Positions 10,401 to 18,758 of a stretch of 64,000 bases of DNA are shown here, one piece after another. Source of the stretch: Virgibacillus siamensis (GTDB taxonomy: Bacteria; Bacillota; Bacilli; Bacillales; Amphibacillaceae); contig NZ_FUIH01000007.1 in assembly GCF_900162695.1 (NCBI RefSeq), positions 2,356,001-2,420,000 on the forward strand, read 5' to 3'. The notes below the pieces were generated by a model. That model searched no databases and was not told the origin of the DNA. It was given only the letters and a program-made list of their open reading frames with translations. Within the stretch, counting starts at the first letter, position 1. Every line of letters begins with the position of its first letter. The position numbers were made by a program, and so were the translations under genes.

Positions 10401-11320
10401 ATACAGAATCTGATCTGGAAAATGCTGACCATCCATATGAATTAAAGGAAAGAGATGCTATTGTGTTGGATCTGGACTATAAACAAATGGGACTTGGCGG
10501 AGATGACAGCTGGGGTGCAAGAACACATCCGGAATTCACGCTGCATGCTGATAAGACATACTCTTACAGTTACAGATTACGTCCAATTACCCATCAAATG
10601 TCATCACCAATGGAGTTAAGCAATCAGAGGGTAACGACTGATTTGGTGAAAAATATTACAATTGACGGTGAATCTTTAGAAAGCTTCAATACAGAAGTAA
10701 CCGACTACACCAAAACCTATTTGAAAGGAACCATTGATGAGGTGCCTGAAGTGGAAGTCACACCAATAAGTGAAGATGTAACGGTTGAAATAACACCGGC
10801 AGAGGAACTTCCGGGTAAAACAGTCATTGAAGTCACTTCAGATGATGGACTTTTGACTGCCACCTATGAAATTAACTTTGAAATCGTGGACGAGCTGTAT
10901 TTAAGTGATACCGAATGGAAAAGCGCTACAGTCGGCTGGCGAACCATTCAGATGAACAGATCCATCGAGGGGAATCCAATACGGCTATGGGATGGAAGTA
11001 AAACAGTTACCTTTGATAAAGGTATAGGAACACATGCCCATTCTGAGATAGTCTATGATCTGGAAGGAAAAGGCTATACACATTTTCAATCATACGTTGG
11101 TATAGATCAGGAAATCCACAATGGGTCCATTTCATTTGAAGTGTGGCTGGACGGTGAACTTGCCTTTAACAGCGGTGTTATGCATAACAATACACCAATG
11201 AAAAAAGTCGACCTTAACATTGAGGATAAAAAGACAATGAAACTGGTTGTAACTGAAGCGGGCGATGGCAACGCTGAGGATCACGGAAACTGGGCCGGCG
11301 CTAAATTTACAGCTGAATAA
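7439..11320 (+). CDS. Secreted GH2 beta-galactosidase with C-terminal NPCBM-like module
   Basis: A 1,293-aa LacZ-type enzyme with a signal peptide (MYKKLIGFVTLVSLLCLSSH then a cut near TSAEE), so it acts outside the cell. Domain order: jelly-roll sugar-binding domain (~60-240), Ig-like domain (~245-360), TIM barrel (~360-660), further beta domains to ~1,040, a short Ig/cadherin-like linker (~1,060-1,145) and an NPCBM-like carbohydrate-binding module (~1,150-1,293; LYLSDTEW...HGNWAGAKF). The acid/base is Glu488 in SLGNEAGE and the nucleophile Glu555 in MSEYAHAMGN. GAAAGGAG precedes the ATG. It is monocistronic with its own promoter and terminator. The C-terminal module resembles that of the sialidase at 58.7-60.7 kb. 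There is no LPXTG anchor. Natural substrate could be galactosylated glycans or plant galactosides; this cannot be decided here. Confidence 0.95.
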   Translation: MYKKLIGFVTLVSLLCLSSHMMSTSAEEKSTPEWNNNPETVEVNREPAHATLMPYKDVKSALKGDPTNSNYYKSLNGKWRFKWSKNPAERPKNFYKADYNATNWDKIKVPSNWQVKGYGHPIYLNARHPWIGYERLQAPMAPTKYNPVGSYRTKFTVPGNWKKRKTFISFQGVKSAFYLWINGEKVGYSEGSFTPAEFDISKYLKNGTNTLAVEVYQWSDGSWLENQDMVDLSGIFRDVYLFSMPEIHMQDFKVTTDLDKEYKDATLNVNVDVSNYGKNNPKTHYIEAMLYNEKEEKILKQPIKMDVSFNGEKEVSIEKERFVENPLKWSAEHPNLYTLVLRLKDSSGDTIEIESTKVGFREFEMKNNIMHINGKPITFKGVNRHEMSPYTGQTLTKERMIEEIKMMKKFNINAVRTSHYPNDPLWYKLTDKYGLYVIDETNLESHRSAGELPKSDPQWLPSAMDRLKRMVERDKNHPSVLIWSLGNEAGEGDTFRKMSDWVHENDPTRIVHYPGMGHGPVPEDMSDIATDMYPKVELVEAYAKSDANRPYIMSEYAHAMGNSVGNLYQYWEVVDKYPKIQGGFIWDWVDQSIWWPTPDGYEEDGFFSYGGDWKKGYPNSDNFLADGLVYPDLSVQPELWEVKKVYQNIEIDSINLKKGKVKIKNEHLFTNVNAFNVSWELMADDKVVQKGQLKNLDIAPLTSKEIAVPFEKPQLKSGVEYWLNFSFTLKEDKLWANKGHEIASEQFKVPFETPEIPVKNLTEMADLNVDQSDNSIKITSENFEVIFDKKTGTLSSYKFDGTQLIKNGPVPNFWRAPTDNDNGNGMPDRTGTWRDAGTNRDINGVTVEKIGNKAVRISVDNTLPTTNTSQYNVSYVVFGSGDIVVNNTLKPGEHLPEIPKVGTTLMLPKEFNNISWYGKGPQNNYWDRKTGYDVGVYEGTVEEQFVPQVETQETGNKTEVRWVTMTNEQGNGLMAIGLPLLNVSALPYTESDLENADHPYELKERDAIVLDLDYKQMGLGGDDSWGARTHPEFTLHADKTYSYSYRLRPITHQMSSPMELSNQRVTTDLVKNITIDGESLESFNTEVTDYTKTYLKGTIDEVPEVEVTPISEDVTVEITPAEELPGKTVIEVTSDDGLLTATYEINFEIVDELYLSDTEWKSATVGWRTIQMNRSIEGNPIRLWDGSKTVTFDKGIGTHAHSEIVYDLEGKGYTHFQSYVGIDQEIHNGSISFEVWLDGELAFNSGVMHNNTPMKKVDLNIEDKKTMKLVVTEAGDGNAEDHGNWAGAKFTAE

Positions 11321-11325
11321 AGAAC

Positions 11326-11366
11326 AAGAACTCCGATTCCCATTTGAGAATCGGAGTTCTTTTTTG
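11326..11366 (+). terminator. Rho-independent terminator after GH2 gene
   Basis: A perfect 14-bp stem (11326-11339 with 11348-11361) with an 8-nt loop is followed by a T run. It begins five bases after the stop codon. Confidence 0.9.
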
Positions 11367-11392
11367 AAAAAACCTGACATCGGACTGTTCCA

Positions 11393-11500
11393 GTTCTATC
11401 GGCGAAATTCTATCAATCAGGTCTATCAGGAATTTTCACCTTCCTATCAGCAAAAACCAGGTTCTATCAGGATTTTCTACCATTATATCAGGAATTTATC
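11393..11500. repeat. Degenerate TATCAGG repeat cluster
   Basis: Six copies of a TATCRG-type motif begin at 11397, 11411, 11424, 11445, 11465 and 11486; the last four are spaced 20-21 bp. They lie in the convergent gap between the GH2 gene and an ABC permease gene and just enter the permease 3' end. The motif differs from the TTCACA-type 21-bp family elsewhere but shares its period. Confidence 0.55.
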
Positions 11501-12317
11501 CTTTAACCGATCCCGCCAGCAGCCCGCGTACAAAATACTTCCCTAGTATGATATAAACGAGCAGTGTCGGCAGTGCTGCAACAAGCGCACCGGCCATCTG
11601 CACATTCCACTGGACAATCTGACTGCCGGACAAATTCTGCAGCGCAACCATTACCGGTTGATTCTCATTCGTTGTAACGGTTACGGCAAAAAGGAATTCA
11701 TTCCAAATGTTCGTAAACTGCCAGATTGCCACAACGACAAATCCTGTTATCGACAACGGGATCATTATATGCCGGAACACACCAAGAAAACTTGCTCCGT
11801 CAATTTTTGCTGCTTCAATCATCTGATCCGGAATACTCGCATAAAAATTCCGGAACATCAGTGTTGTGATTGGCAGGCCGTACACAACATGTACCAGCAC
11901 GAGCCCTGCAATCGTGTCATACAGTCCAATTGTCCGCAAAAACTGAATCAACGGAATCAAAATACTTTGATACGGGATAAACATGCCGAATAAAATAATC
12001 GTAAATATTGTTTCGGAGCCTTTAAACTTCCACTTGGATAATACGTATCCATTCATCGCACCGAATAACGCTGACAACAGTGTCGCCGGGATGACCAGGT
12101 AAATACTGTTCATAAAATTAGGCGCCAGTTCCATAATCGCCTGCCCGTATGAATTGAAATTAATGGACGTCGGCAAAGCCCACATTTGCTCCAGTGAAAC
12201 CTCATCAAGCGGTTTTAGGCTTGTTACGATAATGACATAAACAGGCATCAGAAATAATACTGCAAACACAACCAATACCAAATACTTTATCACTTTCCCA
12301 ATCGGAAATGCTGCCAT
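11496..12317 (-). CDS. Sugar ABC transporter permease (MalG type)
   Basis: A 273-aa inner-membrane protein with about six membrane segments, starting with a helix followed by MPVYVIIVTSLKP, typical of MalG-type permeases. The EAA loop reads EAAKIDGASFLGVFRHIMIPL (quoted in part: EAAKIDGAS-F), which contacts the ATPase. The C-terminus VRGLLAGSVKG is family-typical. The start at 12317 is preferred because it overlaps the stop of the preceding permease gene by one base (TAATG), indicating translational coupling. No ATPase gene is present in the cassette, as usual where a shared MsmX-type ATPase is used. Confidence 0.92.
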   Translation of the reverse strand: MAAFPIGKVIKYLVLVVFAVLFLMPVYVIIVTSLKPLDEVSLEQMWALPTSINFNSYGQAIMELAPNFMNSIYLVIPATLLSALFGAMNGYVLSKWKFKGSETIFTIILFGMFIPYQSILIPLIQFLRTIGLYDTIAGLVLVHVVYGLPITTLMFRNFYASIPDQMIEAAKIDGASFLGVFRHIMIPLSITGFVVVAIWQFTNIWNEFLFAVTVTTNENQPVMVALQNLSGSQIVQWNVQMAGALVAALPTLLVYIILGKYFVRGLLAGSVKG

Positions 12318-13261
12318 TACTGACCACCCCTTCTGCTGTTCCACAAATATGGAATGATGAATACTGCCACCAGAAGCAGCATGATAATTGCAATCGCAGC
12401 ACCATTTGCATAATAATGCCCCTTAAATGTTGTCTCAAACATGTATACTGCTGGTACATCGGTGACAAAGTTTGCACCGGACCCTGTCATGGCGTATATC
12501 AAGTCAAAAATTTTCAATGAAATGTGCGCCATAATAATAATGACGCTAACCGTAATCGGCATCAGCATTGGAATGACAACTTTCCAGTAAATCTGGAACT
12601 CACTCGCACCATCAATACGTGCCGCTTCACGCAGTTCATCCGGTATGCCCCGCAAACCTGCCAGATACATCGCAAGTGAAAAGCCGGTCATCTGCCAGAC
12701 AGCTGCAATTACAACTGCGATAATTGCAACCGGTATCCCGAACTCAATACTCCCCCACTCAAAGCCAGCTAGAATATTCGTATCTGTATACCATTTCGGC
12801 GTAATGCCAAAAAACTTCAGAAACTGATTAAATCCGGTTGACGGGTTCAGCAGCCATTGCCATACAACCCCCGTCACAATGAAAGACAGTGCCATCGGAA
12901 ACAAGAAAATATTGCGGAAAAATGATTCACCTTTTAACTTCTGATCAATCAATATCCCGAGTCCAAGTCCCATTACAATTACCAAACCAATGAAAAAGAT
13001 TGTGAAAAATACGGTATTCCGTAAATCAGCCTGGAAACGAAAGTCCTGGAATAAAAAGAGATAGTTTTTCAGGCCGGCGAAAGAAAAGTCAGGTGTCAGC
13101 GTGTTCCAGTTACTGACAGAAACGTATCCGGTCCATCCGATAAACCCGTATACGAAAATGAGAATAAGGATAATTGACGGCATCAGAAATGCGACCGCTG
13201 TCCAGTGGTCCTTCGTGAGTTTCTTTCGATTCTTTCGCTTACCTACTGCTTCACTCACCAT
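12317..13261 (-). CDS. Sugar ABC transporter permease (MalF type)
   Basis: A 314-aa membrane protein with six predicted membrane segments, the first around residues 25-45 (AFLMPSIILILIFVYGF). The EAA loop EAARIDGASEFQIYWKVVIP lies near residues 215-235. It pairs with the MalG-type permease immediately downstream, with which it overlaps by one base. It follows the binding-protein gene, from which it is separated by a hairpin. The substrate is not visible; the linked sensor system suggests that the ligand is detected outside the cell. Confidence 0.92.
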   Translation of the reverse strand: MVSEAVGKRKNRKKLTKDHWTAVAFLMPSIILILIFVYGFIGWTGYVSVSNWNTLTPDFSFAGLKNYLFLFQDFRFQADLRNTVFFTIFFIGLVIVMGLGLGILIDQKLKGESFFRNIFLFPMALSFIVTGVVWQWLLNPSTGFNQFLKFFGITPKWYTDTNILAGFEWGSIEFGIPVAIIAVVIAAVWQMTGFSLAMYLAGLRGIPDELREAARIDGASEFQIYWKVVIPMLMPITVSVIIIMAHISLKIFDLIYAMTGSGANFVTDVPAVYMFETTFKGHYYANGAAIAIIMLLLVAVFIIPYLWNSRRGGQ

Positions 13262-13294
13262 ACATCCCCCTTTCGAAGAGGTTTTTATTTTATC

Positions 13295-13334
13295 TAAAAA
13301 AACGAAGAGGCTGCCCCCAATTCCAGGCAGCCTC
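13295..13334 (-). terminator. Intercistronic terminator-like hairpin after binding-protein gene
   Basis: GAGGCTGCC/GGCAGCCTC (13307-13315 with 13325-13334) forms a strong stem, followed on the minus strand by TCGTTTTTTT. Placed between the binding-protein and permease genes, it probably trims expression of the permeases relative to the binding protein. Confidence 0.75.
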
Positions 13335-13347
13335 AGGGATCATACAT

Positions 13348-14634
13348 TTACATTTCAGAAGATGCAGCTTTTAATGCTTTAATAAAGTTATCAACATCAC
13401 GCTGTGTTACAAAAATATTTACTGCCTGATTAGCTTTGGTCAGAAAACCTGCAGCTGCCGCAGATCCGTGCGCCAGACTTGGTACCAATCGTGCGTCTTT
13501 AAAGTCTTTCATTGCTTCTTTTCCATATGCGTCATATTTTGATTTGTCAGCATCCGTACGTGCCGGAATCGAACCTTTAAGCGGATTGAAAATATCCTGT
13601 GCTTTTGTGGACCCAAGGAACGTCAGGAACTTCTTCACGTCTTTCGGATTGGAAATCCCTTTCGGCAAGCCGAATGTATCGGTAATAACCGCAAATTCAC
13701 CTTTTGTTCCAGGAAATTCGAAATAGCCAAAGTCTTTATTTGTTTTCATATTCAAATCGTTGACAAAATAACCTTTTGCCCAGTCACCCATATTCAGCAT
13801 TGCCGCTTCCCCGTCAGCAACAAGCTGTGCGGAATCCTGCCAGTTGCGGGCGGAATGGTCTTCATTCACATAATCAAGGATTTTTCCAAACTTTTCTGCT
13901 GCCTTGACGACACGTTCATCGTCCCAAGCAATTTCACCTTCAAATAACTTCTTGTAATCGTCGGGACCGAGCACGCTCAACAGGGTATTTTCAAAAATTT
14001 GCGTTGCCGGCCAGGAGTTTTTGTCTCCCAATGCCATTGGAGTAATCCCCGCTTTTTTCAATTTATCAGCCGCAGCAAGGAATTCATCCAACGTCTTCGG
14101 CACATCAATATGATGTTGTTCAAAAACTTTCTTATTGTAGAAAATCACATTTCCTCGGTGAATATTTACCGGAACCGAATAAATTTTCCCATCTTTACTT
14201 ACAAGATCAATCAGTTCTTCCGGAAACTTATTTTTCCAGCCATTCTTTTCATACAAATCGTTCAGTGACTCCATTTTTCCGGCTGCCACCCAGCCTTCAT
14301 TTAATTCATCCCCGCCGTGAACCTGGAATGTGGACGGTGGATCGTCACCCTGCATCCGGGTAGCAAGAACCGCCTTCGCGTTTGTACCGGCACCACCGGC
14401 AACCGCAGCATTCTTCACTTTAATGTCCGGATATTTCTTCTCAAAGGCATCAATTAAAGCAAGCAGGCCATCTTCTTCCCCTGCCCCTGTCCACCAGCTG
14501 AAAATTTCAACGGTGTTCGATTTTTCTCCGCTGTCTGAACCCGAACTTCCTTTTGCATCGTCCGATCCACCGCTGCATGCAGCAAGAACCAGTACGATAG
14601 CAGTAAAAAGTACAATACCATATAATTTCCTCAA
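13348..14634 (-). CDS. Sugar ABC transporter substrate-binding lipoprotein
   Basis: A 428-aa family-1 binding protein with signal peptide and lipobox LAAC, followed by a Ser/Gly/Asp-rich linker. Recognisable segments include VEIFSWWTGAGEEDGLLALI and VIFYNKKVFEQHHIDVP. A TTG start at 14634 is chosen because AAGGGGG lies 8 nt upstream. The alternative ATG at 14670 has no such site and falls inside a perfect cre box at about the transcription start. It heads the cassette with the two permeases downstream and is preceded on the same strand by the sensor genes, which probably control it. Ligand unknown. Confidence 0.9.
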   Translation of the reverse strand: MRKLYGIVLFTAIVLVLAACSGGSDDAKGSSGSDSGEKSNTVEIFSWWTGAGEEDGLLALIDAFEKKYPDIKVKNAAVAGGAGTNAKAVLATRMQGDDPPSTFQVHGGDELNEGWVAAGKMESLNDLYEKNGWKNKFPEELIDLVSKDGKIYSVPVNIHRGNVIFYNKKVFEQHHIDVPKTLDEFLAAADKLKKAGITPMALGDKNSWPATQIFENTLLSVLGPDDYKKLFEGEIAWDDERVVKAAEKFGKILDYVNEDHSARNWQDSAQLVADGEAAMLNMGDWAKGYFVNDLNMKTNKDFGYFEFPGTKGEFAVITDTFGLPKGISNPKDVKKFLTFLGSTKAQDIFNPLKGSIPARTDADKSKYDAYGKEAMKDFKDARLVPSLAHGSAAAAGFLTKANQAVNIFVTQRDVDNFIKALKAASSEM

Positions 14635-14655
14635 AACATCTGCCCCCTTATTGAA

Positions 14656-14669
14656 TGATAACGTTTTCA
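14656..14669 (-). promoter_or_regulatory. Perfect cre box at transcription start of sugar ABC operon
   Basis: On the minus strand TGAAAACGTTATCA, with T on both sides, matches WTGNAANCGNWNNCW at every position. A TATAAT (-10) lies at 14681-14676, so the cre box covers the expected start site. CcpA repression in preferred sugar is the likely outcome. Confidence 0.75.
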
Positions 14670-14739
14670 AACCCTATTATATAATTTTCTGAAGACAGAC
14701 TTGTGCTTCAATTTCTGTATTTTTTTATGATTTTCTGCA

Positions 14740-16158
14740 TTATTTTAAGATTTGCTGCTGAAATTTTTTCGGAGACATGTGGAAATGCTTTTTAAATACC
14801 CTGCTGAAGTAATTCGGATCCTTATACCCGAGCATGTAGCATATTTCCTTAAGGGTATATTCATTTTCCATCAGCAACTGTTTCGCCTCATTCATTCGCT
14901 TCTCTGTTACATATTCAACAAACGTACAGCCAAATTCCTTCTTGAACACATTGGAAAAATAATTCGGGCTTAGTTCTGCATGGGCCGCCATATCCTCCAA
15001 TGTAATGCCATCCCTATAATGTTTCTCAATATAGTCCTTTACCCTTTCAATCAGTTTTTTGGATTGATAGAATTCCTGATATTTCAAACAGCACAACGAA
15101 ATAAACTGCTGCCACGCCTCGTCGGTATGCAATTCTGAAATCGACTGCCCAGGTAATGTCAGATGTTGTTCTTCCAGCATCTGCTTCACATTAAAATAAA
15201 GCCTCTCATATGCTTCAGTTGAAATAAATGCTTTGTTGTTCACAAAAAACCGGACCGCTTCCTGTTCATTGCCCCTTTCCATTTCAGCAAGCAATTTCTT
15301 GATGATATCCGCTCCGGCTTCTTTTTCTTCCGTAACATCCGGAAAGCCATATTTTCGCTTGTTTTGCCTGGTCAGCTGATAAACTGCGGTAAGTGCTTCA
15401 TGATACGACTTGGGCAGATTTTCCAATGTGCTATAGGGATAACCAAGACCCAGAAAACAGGCGTCACCAAATTCCAAATGTATCTTGCGTGCCTGAACCA
15501 ACACAGTTGATTTGTCCAATTTTGTGTCCCCCAACACACAGCACAAAGCCTTGCTGTCCGTGGAATTCACAATAAACGGCTGGTCCAGGTGCATGCCGAA
15601 TTTCGCGCGCACCACCTCTTTTTCAAGAGCTGCATCCATCTGTATCACCAGGAAAAAACCGCTTTTAAAATCAGGGAAATATTCCTTCAACAGTTTATAA
15701 TCTTCATCATTCAACGATTGCTGCATGACGTTGGCAAGCAAACGTTCCTCAATCAAACTCCTTTTCTCAGCCTTTTGTGCTGCTTCCAGTTCCATTTCCT
15801 TCTTCACCCGCAAAATAGATTCCACAATTTCCGTTTTCCTGCCTGGTTTTAATATGTATTCTTTCACGCCATAATGCATTGCCTGCTTTGCAAAATTAAA
15901 CGAGTCATAAGCAGACACCAGAATGAACTTACTTTCCGGACGAACCTGCTGGATTTTTTCAATCGCTTCCAGTCCATTGATTCCAGGCATTTTAATATCC
16001 ATAAAAATAATATCGGGGTCCATGTCCGCCGCTTGTTTGATTGCCTCTCTTCCATTCGCGGCCTCCGCAATTACACTTATTTCATTGAAATGATCCTCCA
16101 GAAACTTTCGCATTGCTTTCCGTTCCAGCAATTCATCTTCCGCAATCAGCACTCTCAT
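14740..16158 (-). CDS. YesN-type response regulator with AraC DNA-binding domain
   Basis: A 472-aa regulator. Residues 1-120 are a receiver domain (acidic pair E7/D8, phospho-acceptor Asp54 in IIFMDIKMPG, Lys near 104). The last ~100 residues are an AraC-type double helix-turn-helix (YIEKHYRDGITLEDMAAHAE and FSRVFKKHFHMSPKKFQ). A start at 16158 follows AAGGAGGT by 5-6 nt; the gene overlaps the kinase gene by 26 bases. With the kinase and the sugar-binding sensor it forms a unit that should activate the ABC operon directly downstream. Confidence 0.93.
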   Translation of the reverse strand: MRVLIAEDELLERKAMRKFLEDHFNEISVIAEAANGREAIKQAADMDPDIIFMDIKMPGINGLEAIEKIQQVRPESKFILVSAYDSFNFAKQAMHYGVKEYILKPGRKTEIVESILRVKKEMELEAAQKAEKRSLIEERLLANVMQQSLNDEDYKLLKEYFPDFKSGFFLVIQMDAALEKEVVRAKFGMHLDQPFIVNSTDSKALCCVLGDTKLDKSTVLVQARKIHLEFGDACFLGLGYPYSTLENLPKSYHEALTAVYQLTRQNKRKYGFPDVTEEKEAGADIIKKLLAEMERGNEQEAVRFFVNNKAFISTEAYERLYFNVKQMLEEQHLTLPGQSISELHTDEAWQQFISLCCLKYQEFYQSKKLIERVKDYIEKHYRDGITLEDMAAHAELSPNYFSNVFKKEFGCTFVEYVTEKRMNEAKQLLMENEYTLKEICYMLGYKDPNYFSRVFKKHFHMSPKKFQQQILK

Positions 16159-17581
16159 TTGACACCTCCTTATCAACCGGCAGCAACAGCCGGATCACAG
16201 TTCCTTTTCCCGGTTCAGATTCCATCTCCATTACATGTTCTTTTTTGAAAAACAATTGCAGACGCCGGATGACATTCGTCAAACCAATTCCGGTTGAATG
16301 CCCGACATGTTCTTCCTGTTTGGTCAGGGAAATAATCTGTTTGATTTTTTCCTGTTCCATTCCGACACCATCATCCCTTATTTCAACCACTGCATTCCAT
16401 TCATTCTGAAAAATTACCAGCGAAATCGTACCGCCTTCCTCTTTGCCTTCAATTCCGTGGATAAATGCATTTTCAACCAGTGGCTGCAGCGTCAATTGTG
16501 GTACTTCAATATCCAGACATTTCGCATCCACATCCAATTGAAACGTCACCCGCTCCGAAAACCTTACCTGCTGAATATGGAAATAGTCCTGCACTACCTT
16601 CACTTCATCGTTTAATGGAACACTGTGGTCCAACTCGCCAAGACTGTGCCGAAGTAATGCTGCCGCTGAATCAATCAGCCCGGAAGTAGCCTTGGCATCC
16701 TCCAGATAGGCCATTTTGGATATTGTATTTAACGTATTAAACAAAAAATGCGGATTCACCTGATTTTGGAGGTGCTTCAACTCCATTTCTTTTACGAGGC
16801 GATCAAGCTCTGACTGGTCTTGTATCTCCTCAAACAATTCATAAATATTCGTCCGCATCTGGTTAAAAGTATCACCAAGGAGCCGCAGTTCATCATTTGT
16901 CCGAATGTTCACCGGATCGCCCTTCAGCTCACCTTTAGAAACTTCCTCCGCTGCTGCTGAAAGCTTTTCAACCGGCCGTGTGATCCCTTTGGAAAACCAT
17001 AGCGCGAAAAACACCGCCAGCAATATCGTTGTTAAAAACAAAAATAGGATAAACAGCAAAAAATGATGATTCCGCTGCTGCAAATCTTCATAAAAAGATT
17101 GATAGGCAGTCAATTCCAGCTTAATAATTTCCAATGTGGATGCCGCAATATAGTCCGATGCATTCCCCGATTCCTCCAAGTGATTGATGTATTGTTCCGT
17201 ATCATCCCGAAGGACAAAGCCCATTGTCAGGTCTGTCTCATGAATATATGTATCAATCAGATTGATATAATTCTTCATCTCAATTGTATCAATATAATAG
17301 ACAGATTCAGTAAGCTGGTGAACATTGTTTTCAAGTTCCGATTTAATATCAAAATATGCATCAGAATTCACAGCATTCGGTTCATTCACAAAAGCTTTTG
17401 TTGTGGAATACAGTTCCGAAGCGTTCTGTGAAATTTTATTCAATAGCAGGAACCGTTGAAAACTGTCATGATACGTATTGGTTAATTCATTGGAGCTGAC
17501 AAAGATGGAGACTGCCGTTATTTGAAACAGGAAGACAAAAACAAAGAAATAGACGATTAATTTGCCGCGTATCGTTTTCAT
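16133..17581 (-). CDS. YesM-type sensor histidine kinase
   Basis: A 482-aa membrane kinase: first membrane helix ~8-30, extracytoplasmic region ~31-175, second helix ~176-200, HAMP ~200-255, then the His_kinase domain with phospho-acceptor His in QVNPHFLFNTLN (~274-285), N-box QPLVENAFIHGIEG and G-box DDGVGM and STGIGLTNV. It belongs to the LytS/YesM class. The extracytoplasmic domain is small and helical, so it may sense through the binding-protein-like product of the gene just upstream, whose stop overlaps this start by 4 bases. Confidence 0.94.
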   Translation of the reverse strand: MKTIRGKLIVYFFVFVFLFQITAVSIFVSSNELTNTYHDSFQRFLLLNKISQNASELYSTTKAFVNEPNAVNSDAYFDIKSELENNVHQLTESVYYIDTIEMKNYINLIDTYIHETDLTMGFVLRDDTEQYINHLEESGNASDYIAASTLEIIKLELTAYQSFYEDLQQRNHHFLLFILFLFLTTILLAVFFALWFSKGITRPVEKLSAAAEEVSKGELKGDPVNIRTNDELRLLGDTFNQMRTNIYELFEEIQDQSELDRLVKEMELKHLQNQVNPHFLFNTLNTISKMAYLEDAKATSGLIDSAAALLRHSLGELDHSVPLNDEVKVVQDYFHIQQVRFSERVTFQLDVDAKCLDIEVPQLTLQPLVENAFIHGIEGKEEGGTISLVIFQNEWNAVVEIRDDGVGMEQEKIKQIISLTKQEEHVGHSTGIGLTNVIRRLQLFFKKEHVMEMESEPGKGTVIRLLLPVDKEVSNESADCGR

Positions 17582-18558
17582 TTTTGCTCACCACGCGAAC
17601 GTAAATCCCCTTTTTCAATCACTTTTGTTCCGGTATATTTTTCATTATCCAACAGATCATGTTCTTGCAGTTCAATTAGCACATTTACAGCCTTCGTTCC
17701 CATTCGCTCAGGATATTGCGCAACCGTAGCATTGATTTTCCCATCCCGGATTAACGCAAGTGTTTCCGGGATTAGATCAAAAGCAATAATGGTAAAATTT
17801 CGATCAGGGGCAATCTCCTGAATCCCATCCGTAATTCCAATTCCATCCAGCGCACTCATCCCCACAAAGGTATTAATCGATGGGAATTCTTTCAGCAGAT
17901 CATACGCGGCCTGTGCAGCACCAATTGATGAAATGTTTGACTCCTTCATTGCGACAATATGTATGCGCGAATGCTCGTTAATAACTTCTTGAAATCCCTG
18001 CAGGCGCAGCTTCTGATTAATTGCATTAAATCTCCCCAGCACAACTCCGACATGTTGTTTCCCGCTTGTCTTTTTAATAAGCGCCTTCCCGGCAAGTTTG
18101 CCCGCCTGAAAATTGTCTGTCCCAACATATGCTTTCCGCTCACTTTCTGGAACGTCCGTATCCACGGTAATAATCGGGATTCCCCGCTCCACTCCTTTAT
18201 GGACCAGATCCACAAATCGTTCCCCCTCAACCCCCTGTACGATGATGCCATCCACCTTGGCTGAAATCATCCGGTCCAGCAGTTTGAGCAGGTTATCATT
18301 ATCAGCCCTTGTCGGTGCAAGGTACTCTAGGTAGATATCATGTTCCGCGGCAGCTTTTTTTGCACCCTTTTCAATCATCCGCCAGTACGCGTTATCCGCT
18401 TCCTCAGCGATTAAGGCAAAATGATATTGATAATCTTCCGAAGTCACTTTTTTCGTTTCAATAAAAAAAGTTTTATAGCCATAAATAATCATACCTATAA
18501 AACTTATACAAAAGATAACCCCGCACAATGTGTACAGAAACAATCTGGAATTGCTCAT
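17578..18558 (-). CDS. Membrane-anchored periplasmic-binding-protein-like sugar sensor
   Basis: A 326-aa protein with an uncleaved N-terminal membrane helix (~5-27) and a type-1 periplasmic binding fold (LacI/RbsB type), e.g. VDGIIVQGVEGERFVDLV, GIPIITVDTDVPES, YVGTDNFQAGKLAGKAL. It has no helix-turn-helix and no lipobox. It is the first gene of a coupled trio with the YesM kinase and YesN regulator. By analogy with such trios, it presents a sugar signal to the kinase ectodomain instead of feeding a transporter. The ligand is unknown. Confidence 0.88.
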   Translation of the reverse strand: MSNSRLFLYTLCGVIFCISFIGMIIYGYKTFFIETKKVTSEDYQYHFALIAEEADNAYWRMIEKGAKKAAAEHDIYLEYLAPTRADNDNLLKLLDRMISAKVDGIIVQGVEGERFVDLVHKGVERGIPIITVDTDVPESERKAYVGTDNFQAGKLAGKALIKKTSGKQHVGVVLGRFNAINQKLRLQGFQEVINEHSRIHIVAMKESNISSIGAAQAAYDLLKEFPSINTFVGMSALDGIGITDGIQEIAPDRNFTIIAFDLIPETLALIRDGKINATVAQYPERMGTKAVNVLIELQEHDLLDNEKYTGTKVIEKGDLRSRGEQK

Positions 18559-18723
18559 TTCCCCTCACCCCAAACCTGAACTGATTCTCTCTTTTTGCAA
18601 AATTCGTATATTCAGTTTATCATGAAATAATCTGCAAAGGGGAGAGTCTCTTGCGCGGGGGTTGAGGATGGATTTTTTTCATAGGTTTGGGTACCCGCCG
18701 CGCGATTTTGGTGGCCTTCCGGA

Positions 18724-18745
18724 CTTGTGCTGCTTTCGCACAAGT
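18724..18745 (-). terminator. Stem-loop downstream of oxidoreductase gene
   Basis: An 8-bp stem (ACTTGTGC/GCACAAGT) with a 6-nt loop lies just after the oxidoreductase stop. It lacks a following T run, so it is a weak terminator candidate or an mRNA 3'-end structure. The rest of 18559-18720 is GC-richer and shows no gene. Confidence 0.35.
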
Positions 18746-18758
18746 TGCTCAAGTAAGT

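Noticed and set aside
9821..10432. 203-codon minus-strand frame inside the GH2 gene
   Set aside because: Antisense shadow of a well-supported beta-galactosidase; no ribosome site and no recognisable domain.
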